DNA of 64,000 nucleotides from Polyangium sp. 6x1 (GTDB taxonomy: Bacteria > Myxococcota_A > Polyangia > Polyangiales > Polyangiaceae): assembly GCF_029946515.1 (NCBI RefSeq), contig NZ_JARZHH010000028.1, positions 1-64,000 on the forward strand. The letters are read 5' to 3'. Shown here piece after piece: positions 51,407 to 59,586 of this stretch (position 1 is the first letter of the stretch; every line of letters starts with the position of its first letter). The notes under the pieces are model-generated. The model ran no database searches, was not told the DNA's origin, and saw only the letters and a program-made list of their open reading frames with translations. A program made the translations under genes and the position numbers.

Positions 51407-51796
51407 ATGCGCGTCGTTTCACGCCGTTTCGCCCTTGCTGTCGCCCTCTCCGGCGCGACGCTCACGCCGGGCTGCCACGAGGCGACGAATCCGCCCCCGG
51501 TGGCCGAGGAGCCGAAGGCCGCGTCCGCGCCGCAGCGGGCCCATGACGTCGAAGGGGGCGTCGAGACACGCGAAGGCGAGCTCCGGACGAGCAAGGGATT
51601 CGGGGCGGTCGCCGACGTGCTGCTCCCGCACGACGTGCTGGAAGAGAAGCTCGGCAGCGATTGGCGGACGACGATGGTGGGCAAACGCGTGCGGGTGCGG
51701 GGCAAGCTCCGGATTCACAAGTGCGGGCCGCAAGAGCAATGCCTCCTTCAGGGCGAGTTGCCCATTCTCACGCCGGATTCGATCGAGGTGCTCTAG
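51407..51796 (+). CDS. Small exported protein, possible lipoprotein
   Basis: A 129-residue protein with an N-terminal hydrophobic stretch ending TPGC (a weak lipobox). The mature part is acidic, then VGKRVRVRGKLRIHKCGPQ and CLLQGELPILTPD, which resembles a small OB-type beta barrel. Two cysteines there may pair. An ATG at 51395 is the alternative start. Function unknown. It is divergent from the PlsC-like gene. Confidence 0.6.
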   Translation: MRVVSRRFALAVALSGATLTPGCHEATNPPPVAEEPKAASAPQRAHDVEGGVETREGELRTSKGFGAVADVLLPHDVLEEKLGSDWRTTMVGKRVRVRGKLRIHKCGPQEQCLLQGELPILTPDSIEVL

Positions 51797-51815
51797 ATCA
51801 TCGACCGGCTCGATT

Positions 51816-52131
51816 GCACGCCACCGCCTCCGCGCGGCAAACCCCTCCCCCGCGGATGCGTCCTCAAACCCCGCCACGGCAGCCCATCCACGCGTGAGGG
51901 CACACCCTCCCCGCGCGAAGGCACGCTCGCTCCACCCCAAGGCAGGCCCTCAACGTGTGGCGGCACACGTCGAGCCCATGAAGGCACGCGTCGACCGCAG
52001 GAATGCAGCGCGCCGACGTGTGAATGCATACACTCGTTCCGCCGCGGCAGACGTTTCCGTCACGAAGGCACAATTTCGACCCGCGAATGCACACGCGGCT
52101 TCGTCGAACGCTCCCGCTGACGGCGCCTTTA
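51816..52131. repeat. 21-bp tandem repeat array, about 15 degenerate units
   Basis: The triplet GCA (once GCG, once GCT) recurs at 51816, 51837, 51859, 51880, 51901, 51922, 51943, 51964, 51985, 52006, 52027, 52048, 52069, 52090 and 52111. Every step is 21 bp except one of 22. Within units, position 6 is C in 13 of 15, position 13 is C in 11, and the last four are often GAAG or GAAT. The rest varies. It fills the gap between the small exported protein gene and the helical protein gene at 52172. It is open in several frames with heptad-like products, but I see no convincing gene. Confidence 0.8.
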
Positions 52132-52171
52132 CAACCTCGGAACCGCGCACATGCGCAGGTAGGACACGAAC

Positions 52172-52945
52172 ATGCCCCTCGATCTCACGACGATCTCCCC
52201 CAAAGGCCGCGACCGTTATCTCCGCATCGGCCGCGCGTACGGGTCCAGCGACACGCTCAAGCAGGCGAACAAGACCCTCCACGCCCTCGATTCGCACGCG
52301 TCGGCTCTCGTCGATGGCGGGTTCGCCTCCGAGGACGCGGTGCTGCTCGAAGCCGCGCGGAATGCGCTGATCGACGCAGGCGTGGGGCGCGACGAGGCCG
52401 CCGGGAAAAAGAGGTCGACGAGCCAGGCTTATCTCGCCGCGACCACGGAAGCGAAGGCTGCGCGCGCACGCGCGCGATCGGTCCTCGTGGCCACGCACCG
52501 CGTGCTGGAGGACGCCGGGTGCGAGGACGCGGCGCGCACGGTGGAGACGGCGCTCGATCGCGCGAGCGTGCTACCCGACGACGCGGAGAAGCTCGCGACG
52601 CAGCTCGACGCGCTCCGGGCGACCCTGAACCGCGAGGACGTGGTCGAGGTCGCGAAGAAGCGCGGGGGGATGACGGCGTCATTGTCGCTCGCCTCGGCCT
52701 CTGCCTCGCTACGCGCTGCCGCGGAGGCGCGCGAGGGGACCGGCACGCAGCTCTCCACCGAGCAGATGGATCTCATCGACGGGATCATCGTGACCCTGTG
52801 CCGCGCGGCGAGAAACACCGCGCGGCTGGCGGCGGCTTCCCAATCGCAACCCGCGCTCCTCAAGGCATTCGCGCTCACCCACATCAAGCCGCCAAGCCGT
52901 GCCGTCGAGGACGACGGCGCGGACGAGGCCCCCGCGACGGGCTGA
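52172..52945 (+). CDS. Helical protein of unknown function
   Basis: A 257-residue soluble protein, almost entirely helical and Ala-rich, with no signal peptide. It begins PLDLTTISPKGRDRYLRIGRAYG and ends with an acidic tail. No family is recognised. It is preceded by the 21-bp repeat array and convergent with a GNAT gene. A second helical protein of similar length lies at 54107; similarity beyond composition is not evident. Confidence 0.6.
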   Translation: MPLDLTTISPKGRDRYLRIGRAYGSSDTLKQANKTLHALDSHASALVDGGFASEDAVLLEAARNALIDAGVGRDEAAGKKRSTSQAYLAATTEAKAARARARSVLVATHRVLEDAGCEDAARTVETALDRASVLPDDAEKLATQLDALRATLNREDVVEVAKKRGGMTASLSLASASASLRAAAEAREGTGTQLSTEQMDLIDGIIVTLCRAARNTARLAAASQSQPALLKAFALTHIKPPSRAVEDDGADEAPATG

Positions 52946-52974
52946 CCCTCTCCCGACTCGCCCCGCGAGCTACT

Positions 52975-53415
52975 TCATCTCAATCGTAGCTCCATGACCA
53001 GCCTGGGATCCTTCTCGCCGAAATAATGCGGCTCCTCTCCGACGACCTCGAAGCCGAGGTTTCGGTAGAGCGTCACGGCCCGGTTGTCGGGGTGCACCGT
53101 GAGCTTGACCGAGGCAATGCCACGGGCCTGGATGGCCGCGAGGAGCGTTTGCATCAGCGCTTTGCCGATCCCGCGCCCGCGGGATGAGCCTCGAACGGCG
53201 AGCGAAAGGACCCACATCACGCCGGGCTCGTGCCCCGAGGCGCCGATGACGTAGCCGTCGAGCGCGCCGTCCACGCCGTCCGCCACGAAAAAGGTGTCGC
53301 CCCAGAGGTCGAGCGCCTGTCGAAAGAAAAAGTCCGGATAGACGTGCGCGCCGAAGACGTCGCGCTCGACGGCGAAGACGGCTGCGATGTCGGAGACACG
53401 GGCAATGCGCATCAT
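52975..53415 (-). CDS. GNAT-family acetyltransferase (RimI-like)
   Basis: A 146-residue acetyltransferase. The acetyl-CoA loop is SSRGRGIGKALMQTLL, preceded by VMWVLSLAVR and followed by VHPDNRAVTLYRNLGFEVVGE, the typical end of RimI-like enzymes. The substrate is unknown. The ATG pair 53415/53412 starts the domain. It is the last gene of a three-gene operon with two small Cys-rich lipoproteins (gap 20 bp). Confidence 0.88.
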   Translation of the reverse strand: MMRIARVSDIAAVFAVERDVFGAHVYPDFFFRQALDLWGDTFFVADGVDGALDGYVIGASGHEPGVMWVLSLAVRGSSRGRGIGKALMQTLLAAIQARGIASVKLTVHPDNRAVTLYRNLGFEVVGEEPHYFGEKDPRLVMELRLR

Positions 53416-53435
53416 CGGTAGTACCGCATCGAGGG

Positions 53436-53714
53436 CTACTGCGTCCCATCGCAGGACAGGAGCATGTCGGGCTGCTGCGTCCTGCATAGAAAGTCGTGGT
53501 CCCGACAGCATCCGATGCAGGCTGGGCTCGCCTTTCGCTTGTAGCACCTGTCGAAGCAGTCGTCCGTCTGCACGGCGCACTCTTCCCGTTTAGGAGGAAC
53601 CCCACCGTCCCAGCCATTGAAATGACCTTTGGGCTTCTCCTCGGAACGGCAACCCGCGCCCGCCGCCACCGAGAGCCACATGACAGCGACCGCGAAAACG
53701 TGCGTGGTCTTCAT
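53436..53714 (-). CDS. 8-Cys small lipoprotein, copy 2
   Basis: A 92-residue predicted lipoprotein (VAVMWLSVAAGAGC). After a short charged tether come eight cysteines with spacing C-x6-C-x3-C-x8-C-x2-CC-x6-C-x10-C. The gene just upstream (53732-53992) has exactly the same spacing with otherwise different residues, apart from a shared Tyr after the third Cys, Ala before the fourth and Ser before the last. Four disulfides are likely. The function is unknown. Confidence 0.7.
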   Translation of the reverse strand: MKTTHVFAVAVMWLSVAAGAGCRSEEKPKGHFNGWDGGVPPKREECAVQTDDCFDRCYKRKASPACIGCCRDHDFLCRTQQPDMLLSCDGTQ

Positions 53715-53731
53715 CGCAATGGGCCCTGCTG

Positions 53732-53992
53732 TCACTCCAGGTTGAGGCACGACGAGAAACTATAATCGCCGCCCACGTCGCACGAGTCGCCATTGTTGTT
53801 ACAACAACGCCTGCACGCCCAGCCCATATCGGCTTCGTAACAACTGTTGATGCAGGCGCTGACCTTGAGGGTGCAATGATCGCGTTGTACGCCGCCATCG
53901 GCGCCCGCCGGGGAGTCGGGGGTCGTGCAGCCCCCGAGGGCGCCCATCAGGGCCAAGGTCACGAGAAGCATCATGGCCGACATCGTTCTCAC
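53732..53992 (-). CDS. 8-Cys small lipoprotein, copy 1
   Basis: An 86-residue predicted lipoprotein (LLVTLALMGALGGC, good lipobox LGGC). The mature part carries the same C-x6-C-x3-C-x8-C-x2-CC-x6-C-x10-C framework as the next gene. The GTG start at 53992 has GGGAGGGG 6 nt upstream. It heads a minus-strand operon of two lipoproteins and a GNAT enzyme. The pair looks like a tandem duplication whose cysteine frame alone has been kept. Confidence 0.7.
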   Translation of the reverse strand: MRTMSAMMLLVTLALMGALGGCTTPDSPAGADGGVQRDHCTLKVSACINSCYEADMGWACRRCCNNNGDSCDVGGDYSFSSCLNLE

Positions 53993-54106
53993 ACCGTTCC
54001 CCTCCCTCGCCCACCGTACACGAGCTTACAAAGCCTCGCCCGATGGGCGGCACCATCTCAAGAAGTGTGTCGCCCTCCGAGGGGGCCTCCCCTACATTCC
54101 CACCCC

Positions 54107-54865
54107 ATGCGCAACCTCCTCCTCGGCGACCTCAAACTCGCGCTCCGCGATCTCATGAACGAGCGCAAAACCAATCTGCACCTCTCCGGCAGCGGCAAGC
54201 TTTATGCACCGCAGCTCGCGCAGAAGCTCGCCGAAATTGAAAAACTCCCCGACGCCCTCACGGGCGGCAGGCCGCTCGCGCAAGACCTCGCCGAGACCGA
54301 CGAAAAACACGATGGCCTCGGTGAGGCAGTTTATTATCAGGCTGAGGCCATTCTCCGCCTCCCTTTCGCCTCCCCCGATCTCGAGGCGAAGGCCCACCGC
54401 ATTCGTGAAGCATTCGTACCTCGCCTCAACGTCCTTCGTGCATCCTACGCGACCGAGGCTGCCGCGGCCGACAAGAATCGCACAGCGCTCGACACCCTGA
54501 AAGACGACCTCGCCGCCATTGCCGTCCCCGCCCCCCAGAACGCGACCCTCCTCGATTGGGCCACCGCGTTCGTCGACGCGGGCGACAGGCTCGGCAAGCT
54601 CCTCAGCGACCGCTCCCTCCTCGGAAGCGGCGCCGTCCCCACCCAGGCCCTCGCGCTGCGCACCACGACCATCGGCCTCCTGAACCGCTTCCGCGCCGCC
54701 CTCGCCGACGAGATGGCACACGATACGAGCCTGCCCCGCGATCTCGACGCACAGGTGTTCTCCTTCTTCGACGAGCTCCAGGACACGCGCGAAGAGGCCG
54801 CGCGGACAGGGAAGAGCACCAAGAACGAGTTGACGGACAAGAGCGGGGCACAAGACGAGGGCTGA
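54107..54865 (+). CDS. Helical protein of unknown function
   Basis: A 252-residue soluble, helical protein beginning RNLLLGDLKLALRDLMNERK. It has a central EAVYYQAEAILRLPF segment and a charged C-terminus. No signal peptide and no recognised family. CCTACATTC (~54090) just before the ATG could be a -10. It is divergent from the 8-Cys lipoprotein operon. Confidence 0.6.
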   Translation: MRNLLLGDLKLALRDLMNERKTNLHLSGSGKLYAPQLAQKLAEIEKLPDALTGGRPLAQDLAETDEKHDGLGEAVYYQAEAILRLPFASPDLEAKAHRIREAFVPRLNVLRASYATEAAAADKNRTALDTLKDDLAAIAVPAPQNATLLDWATAFVDAGDRLGKLLSDRSLLGSGAVPTQALALRTTTIGLLNRFRAALADEMAHDTSLPRDLDAQVFSFFDELQDTREEAARTGKSTKNELTDKSGAQDEG

Positions 54866-54972
54866 CGCCCTAGGCTTGGCCAGGGACGAGACACGCCCCG
54901 AGAGCCAGCCGTGAGCCTCCGGCAAGGAGGCGATGCGTCCCCGAGGCTCAGCCGTGAGCCCTCCCGATCCGA
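54866..54972. terminator. Intergenic stretch with direct repeats and a small stem
   Basis: CAGCCGTGAGCC occurs at 54906-54917 and again at 54949-54960, 43 bp apart. Between them CCTCC pairs with GGAGG. The position between two convergent stops suits termination, but no run of T follows. Confidence 0.3.
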
Positions 54973-55470
54973 TCAGCCGAGGACCTGCTTCAACGCGCCA
55001 TACGAGATGACGTCCCCGATGCGCTCCACGAACGGAATGTTCTCCGCGACGCCGCTCGCGAGCGAGCCACGCAGGACGATCGGCGCGAAGTCGTGATCCA
55101 GCGCGCCGCGATACGTGGAAAGCACGCAATACTCGGCGCAGTATCCCGTGAGAATGACGGTGTCGACGCCGAGGTCGCGCAAGGCCCCCGCGAGCTTCGT
55201 CTTGTTGAACGAATTTCCGTACGTCTTGTGAATGTGCAGATCCGAGGGCAGGACCTTCAAGCTCTCGGGGACGTCGAAGCTCGGGGCGCCCGGGACCCGT
55301 TTGTCCTCTTCGTCGATGTCCTGCACGCAGACGACCGGGAGGTTTTTCGCGCGAAACAGCGCGATCGCCGCATTGATGTACTCGATCGCGCTCGTCAGCG
55401 AGCGAGCCGTCTCGGGGCTCTCGTCGAAAAATTGCTTCTGTACGTCGATGACCAGGAGGGCAGGTTTCAT
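54973..55470 (-). CDS. Isochorismatase-like cysteine hydrolase
   Basis: A 165-residue hydrolase of the isochorismatase/nicotinamidase superfamily. The catalytic Asp is in LLVIDVQKQF, the Lys in HKTYGNSF and the nucleophile Cys in LTGYCAEYCVLST. The nicotinamidase metal site is not evident, so the substrate is open. Convergent with the helical protein gene. Confidence 0.9.
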   Translation of the reverse strand: MKPALLVIDVQKQFFDESPETARSLTSAIEYINAAIALFRAKNLPVVCVQDIDEEDKRVPGAPSFDVPESLKVLPSDLHIHKTYGNSFNKTKLAGALRDLGVDTVILTGYCAEYCVLSTYRGALDHDFAPIVLRGSLASGVAENIPFVERIGDVISYGALKQVLG

Positions 55471-55656
55471 CGTGGGGTCCTCATCCGCAGGCTCGCTCGT
55501 GCACGCCCGCTCACGCGAGGCGCGACGGTAGCGCGGCGGGCCGACAGCCGTCTACGTCACGATTTCCTCGATGCGAGGGGCCATGTCCCTTGACGATGCT
55601 GGTCGACCAAGCCCAAGTAACGGTGCGGCAACCAAGGCGCCGCGCCCCGCCCCCGC

Positions 55657-57051
55657 ATGGCCGACGACAAGCCCAAGGACAAGCCGCCGACCTCCCGGCT
55701 CGGCCGGATCGCGAGGCTCGCGAGCCTCGCCCCGCGCTCGATCCCCTTCGCCCTCGAAGGCGCGAAACGCGCGCTCTCGAAGAGCCCTCGCACCGAGGAC
55801 GAGGAGGCCGCCGCGAAAGAACGCATGGCCGTCGAGGTCAAGAAGACCGCCGAGGCCATGCTGAAGACGCTCGGCGAGATGAAAGGCCTGCCCCTGAAGC
55901 TCGGCCAGATGGCGAGCTACATCGACGGCCTCGCCCCGCCCGGCCACGAAGACAAATTCCAGGCGGCGCTGAAGAAGCTGCAAGACAAGGCGCCGCCGCT
56001 CTCGGCCGAGTCCGCCGCGCAGATGATCCAGACCGAGCTCGGCGCGCCGCCCGAGGAGGTCTTCGCGAAGTGGGAGCGCGAGCCGTTCGCCGCAGCGAGC
56101 ATCGGTCAGGTGCACCGCGCCGTCACGAAGGACGGCGCGCGCGTCGCCGTGAAGGTGCAATACCCCGGGATCGACAAGGCGATCGAGAACGACCTGAAGA
56201 GCATCTCGCTGCTCGAGACGATGATCAAGCCGCTGTCGCGCAAGCTCAACGCGACGCAGACGCTCGACGAGATCCGGCAGGTCTTCATGGCCGAGCTCGA
56301 CTACGGGCGCGAGGCCGAGATGGCCGACCTCTTCCGCCGCCTCAACGAAGGCGAGCCGGACATCCTGATCCCCGAGGTCCACCACTCGCTCACGACGAGG
56401 CGCGTGATCACGACGAGCTTCGCCGACGGCGCGCCGTACGGCGACTTCTGCAAGGAAGGCAGCCAGGAGGCGCGCAACCGCGCCGGCGAGGCGATCTGGC
56501 GCTTCACGTTCCGGTCGATGCTCCGCTACGGCGCGCTCTACGCCGACCCGCATCCGGGCAACTACCGTTTCCTGCCCGACGGGCGCGTCTGGTTCCTGGA
56601 TTTCGGCTGCGTGAAGATGCTGCCGCCCGACCTCGTGAACGACATGAAGCGGTACATGCGCGCCGCGCTCGACGGAGACTGGGTCGAGTTCGATCGCGCG
56701 TGCATCGAGGTGCTCGGCTACGACCCGAACGACGAGACCTGGGATCTCTACCGGAGCTACACGATGGAGCTCATGATGCCGCTCACGACGAAGGGCACGT
56801 GGGTCTGCTCGCGCGAGAAATCACGCGAGACCGTGCAGTTCCTGGCGCGCGGCATCAAGAGCCTGGCCTTCAAGGAGGGCGAGGCGATCCCGAACATCCC
56901 GCACGTGCCGAAGATGCCGCAGGACTTCACGTTCGTGAACCGCCTGCAATGGGGCCTCGCCTCGGTGATGGCCGGGCTCGGCACGGAGGCGTCGTTCCGC
57001 ACCATCAGCGAGGGCTGGATCCGCGACGGCGTTCACCCCATTCCCGCGTAG
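55657..57051 (+). CDS. ABC1/UbiB (AarF/ADCK) family atypical kinase
   Basis: A 464-residue member of the UbiB family. The KxGQ motif is LKLGQMASYID, the Ala-rich loop is FAAASIGQVHRA, and VAVKVQYPGI, ELDYGREAEM, YADPHPGNYRF and FLDFGCVK follow. These proteins are atypical kinases/ATPases linked to quinone synthesis or lipid handling. No ubiquinone genes are adjacent. selD follows after 11 bp, so they appear to form an operon. Confidence 0.93.
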   Translation: MADDKPKDKPPTSRLGRIARLASLAPRSIPFALEGAKRALSKSPRTEDEEAAAKERMAVEVKKTAEAMLKTLGEMKGLPLKLGQMASYIDGLAPPGHEDKFQAALKKLQDKAPPLSAESAAQMIQTELGAPPEEVFAKWEREPFAAASIGQVHRAVTKDGARVAVKVQYPGIDKAIENDLKSISLLETMIKPLSRKLNATQTLDEIRQVFMAELDYGREAEMADLFRRLNEGEPDILIPEVHHSLTTRRVITTSFADGAPYGDFCKEGSQEARNRAGEAIWRFTFRSMLRYGALYADPHPGNYRFLPDGRVWFLDFGCVKMLPPDLVNDMKRYMRAALDGDWVEFDRACIEVLGYDPNDETWDLYRSYTMELMMPLTTKGTWVCSREKSRETVQFLARGIKSLAFKEGEAIPNIPHVPKMPQDFTFVNRLQWGLASVMAGLGTEASFRTISEGWIRDGVHPIPA

Positions 57052-57062
57052 AGGGACGAACC

Positions 57063-58115
57063 ATGACCGTACGGCTCACCCAGGTCGCCAAGCGCGCCGG
57101 CTGCGCGGCCAAACATCCGCCCGGCTACCTCTTCCCGCTCCTCCGAGGTCTGCCGCCGATCACCGATCCGAACGTGATGATCGGGACGAGCACCGCAGAC
57201 GACGCGGCCGTCTACCGGCTCTCGGCGGACACGGCGCTCGTGCTCACGACAGACTTCTTCACGCCTGTCGTCGATGATCCGTACGACTTCGGCGCGGTCG
57301 CCGCGACGAACGCGCTCAGCGACGTGTACGCGATGGGCGGCAAGCCGCTGACGGCGCTGAACCTCGTGGGCTTCCCCGACGACACGCTCGACGCCTCGAT
57401 CCTCGCGGAGATCCTGCGCGGCGGCGCCGAGAAGGCCCGCGAGGCAGGGATCGATCTCGTTGGAGGTCACACGATCAAAACGGACGAGCCGATCTACGGC
57501 CTCGCCGTGACGGGCGTGGTGCACCCCGATCGCGTGGTGTCGAACGCCGGAGGTCGTCCGGGCGATCTGCTCGTGCTGACGAAGCCGCTCGGGATCGGGA
57601 TCCTGACGACGGCGGCCAAGCAGAACAAGGATGCGCTCGGTGCGATCGGCAAGGCGATCCGGCTCATGTCGACGCTGAACCGCGGCGCGTGCGAGGCGAT
57701 GACGGCCATCGGCGCGCACGCAGCGACGGACGTGACGGGCTTCGGGCTGCTCGGGCACCTGCGGAACGTGGTGGCCGCGAGCGGATGCGGCGCGACGGTG
57801 TGGCTCGACGCGGTGCCCGTCGTGGAGGAAGCGTGGACCTACGTGAAGGAAGGCATCGCGCCCGGTGGGACACACGCGAACTGGCGCTTCCTGAAGGATC
57901 ACGTGAGCTACGAGGACGGGATCGACAAACCCGCCGAGCTCGTGCTCTCCGACGCGCAGACCTCGGGCGGGCTGCTCATCGCGGTGGAGCCGTCACGCGT
58001 GGACGCGCTCATCGCCGAGCTCGAAGCGCGTGGCACGCCGGCGCGTGCGATCGTGGGCAGGCTCGACGACGGGCCGGCCGGAAAGATTCGCGTCACGGCG
58101 CGAGCGACAGGATGA
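57063..58115 (+). CDS. selD: Selenide, water dikinase
   Basis: Makes selenophosphate from selenide and ATP. A 350-residue protein with the N-terminal catalytic motif GCAAK (Cys14, Lys17). E. coli has GCGCK, so the first Cys and the Lys are kept and the second Cys is Ala. DDAAVY, TDFFTPVVDDPYDFG, ATNALSDVYAMGGKP, LVGGHTI, DVTGFGLLGHL and SDAQTSGGL follow. No selA, selB, selenoprotein or tRNA-Sec gene is seen here. Its 3' end overlaps the convergent propeller gene by 23 bp. Confidence 0.97.
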   Translation: MTVRLTQVAKRAGCAAKHPPGYLFPLLRGLPPITDPNVMIGTSTADDAAVYRLSADTALVLTTDFFTPVVDDPYDFGAVAATNALSDVYAMGGKPLTALNLVGFPDDTLDASILAEILRGGAEKAREAGIDLVGGHTIKTDEPIYGLAVTGVVHPDRVVSNAGGRPGDLLVLTKPLGIGILTTAAKQNKDALGAIGKAIRLMSTLNRGACEAMTAIGAHAATDVTGFGLLGHLRNVVAASGCGATVWLDAVPVVEEAWTYVKEGIAPGGTHANWRFLKDHVSYEDGIDKPAELVLSDAQTSGGLLIAVEPSRVDALIAELEARGTPARAIVGRLDDGPAGKIRVTARATG

Positions 58116-59586
58116 ACCCGTCGGCGTCGCCCGTGCCCGGCAGCGCCTGAGCGCCGCTCGGCAAGAGCTGGTTCTCGTACCAGCCCGCCACGACGGCGCT
58201 GCCATCCGAGAGGGCCGCGATGGCCGAGGGGACTTGCTGCTGCGGTCCGCTCAAGCTCACGGCCCAGACGACCGAACCCGTCGGATCGAGCTTCGTCGTG
58301 AACCCGTCCCACGCCGAGTCGGCGAGGTCGACGTTCACGAACGCGTTCTCCCCGAAGAACTCGAGCGCGCCGGCGTAGAGGCCCGTCACGAGGACGTTGC
58401 CTTCGCCGTCGATCGCGACGCCGCGTCCGCTCTGCGTGGCAGCTCCTCCGAAGCGGCGGCTCCAGCGATGTTTGCCCGCGGCGTTGTAAACCGCGACGAA
58501 CATGTCGGCGCCGCCGCGGCTCTCGAGATCGACGCCGCCGAAGTTCACCGTGCCCGTCATCTCCCCGGTCATCGCGATCTCGCCCTCGGGCCCCGCCGCG
58601 ACGCCGTAGCCACGTTGCCGGGTGTTCATCGCGCCGAACGAGTCGCCCCAGATCGCCTGGCCGTCCGCGCCGATCTCGACGAGGAACGCGTCGCCTTGCC
58701 CCTTCGCCGGGATCGCGAGCGGCGGGAACGCGAGCAGCCCCTCGGAGGCGCCGGTCACCACGACCTTGCCATCGCCCACGTGCGCGACGGAGATCGTCGG
58801 GTTGCGGTAGTCGAGATCCGCGGCGCGGCCCGGGCGGATGGCCCAGACGTTGGTGCCCCCAGGATCGAACTTGGCGACGAAGAGATCCTGGTCGGACACG
58901 GGCGTGACGGGGCCGAGGCCGAAGTCGATCGCGCTCTTGGCGAAGCCGACGACGATGATGTTGCCTTCGTCGTCGACGGCGACGTCCGTCGCGATCTGGG
59001 CTTCCCCGTCGCCGAACTGCTTGACCCAGAGCGCGTTGCCCGACGGATCGAACTTCGCGACGAACACGTCCGCGACGCCGTTCGCGTTGAGCGACGTGCC
59101 CGCGAGATCGAGCGCCCCCTGGAAGCCGCCGGCGACGACGACGTTGCCCGCGACGTCGATCGCGGCCGACACGCTGGCTTGCTCGCCGGTGCCTCCGACG
59201 CGCGCGCCCCACAGCGGGACGTCGCCGTCGGTGGGGTACCGAAGGACGAGCGTGTCGGTGCCGCCCGTGGTCGTCAGGGGCGAGCCGGGCAGACCCACGA
59301 CGTCGAGCGTCACGTTGAACTCGACGGTCGTCACGATCGTGTCGCTCTTCGGGTCGAAACTCACGTCGCGGCCACGTTGCGCGGTGGCGGATGCATCGCC
59401 GAAGGTGCGGGCCCACGCGACGTCGGTCCCGACCACGGTCGACGGTCCGCCCGGCCCTGTCGTGGGACCCGTATTGCCGCCGCCGCCGTCGCCGGGCACG
59501 GCGTCCGGGGCCGCGCATCCGAGCATCGTGATCATCGCCGCGAGCGAGATCCCGAGCCGCGTGCCTGCGAGGTCCGCGCGCTTCAT
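58093..59586 (-). CDS. Beta-propeller repeat lipoprotein (SBBP-like)
   Basis: A 497-residue predicted lipoprotein (ISLAAMITMLGC) with a Gly/Pro/Thr tether. Six or seven repeats of ~55-60 residues follow the pattern ..VDVAGNVVVAGGFQGALDLAG..DVFVAKFDPSGNALWVKQFG. This matches the beta-propeller (SBBP) repeats common in Polyangia surface proteins. The start ATG overlaps the stop of the upstream PEGA gene by one base (TGATG). The last 23 bp overlap selD on the other strand. Confidence 0.85.
   Translation of the reverse strand: MKRADLAGTRLGISLAAMITMLGCAAPDAVPGDGGGGNTGPTTGPGGPSTVVGTDVAWARTFGDASATAQRGRDVSFDPKSDTIVTTVEFNVTLDVVGLPGSPLTTTGGTDTLVLRYPTDGDVPLWGARVGGTGEQASVSAAIDVAGNVVVAGGFQGALDLAGTSLNANGVADVFVAKFDPSGNALWVKQFGDGEAQIATDVAVDDEGNIIVVGFAKSAIDFGLGPVTPVSDQDLFVAKFDPGGTNVWAIRPGRAADLDYRNPTISVAHVGDGKVVVTGASEGLLAFPPLAIPAKGQGDAFLVEIGADGQAIWGDSFGAMNTRQRGYGVAAGPEGEIAMTGEMTGTVNFGGVDLESRGGADMFVAVYNAAGKHRWSRRFGGAATQSGRGVAIDGEGNVLVTGLYAGALEFFGENAFVNVDLADSAWDGFTTKLDPTGSVVWAVSLSGPQQQVPSAIAALSDGSAVVAGWYENQLLPSGAQALPGTGDADGFILSLAP

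Noticed and set aside
51864-52094. Minus-strand 76-residue frame with Cys every seventh residue
   Set aside because: The regular Cys comes from the 21-bp DNA period; all other frames show heptads too, no ribosome site was seen and no signal peptide. Kept as a repeat rather than a gene.
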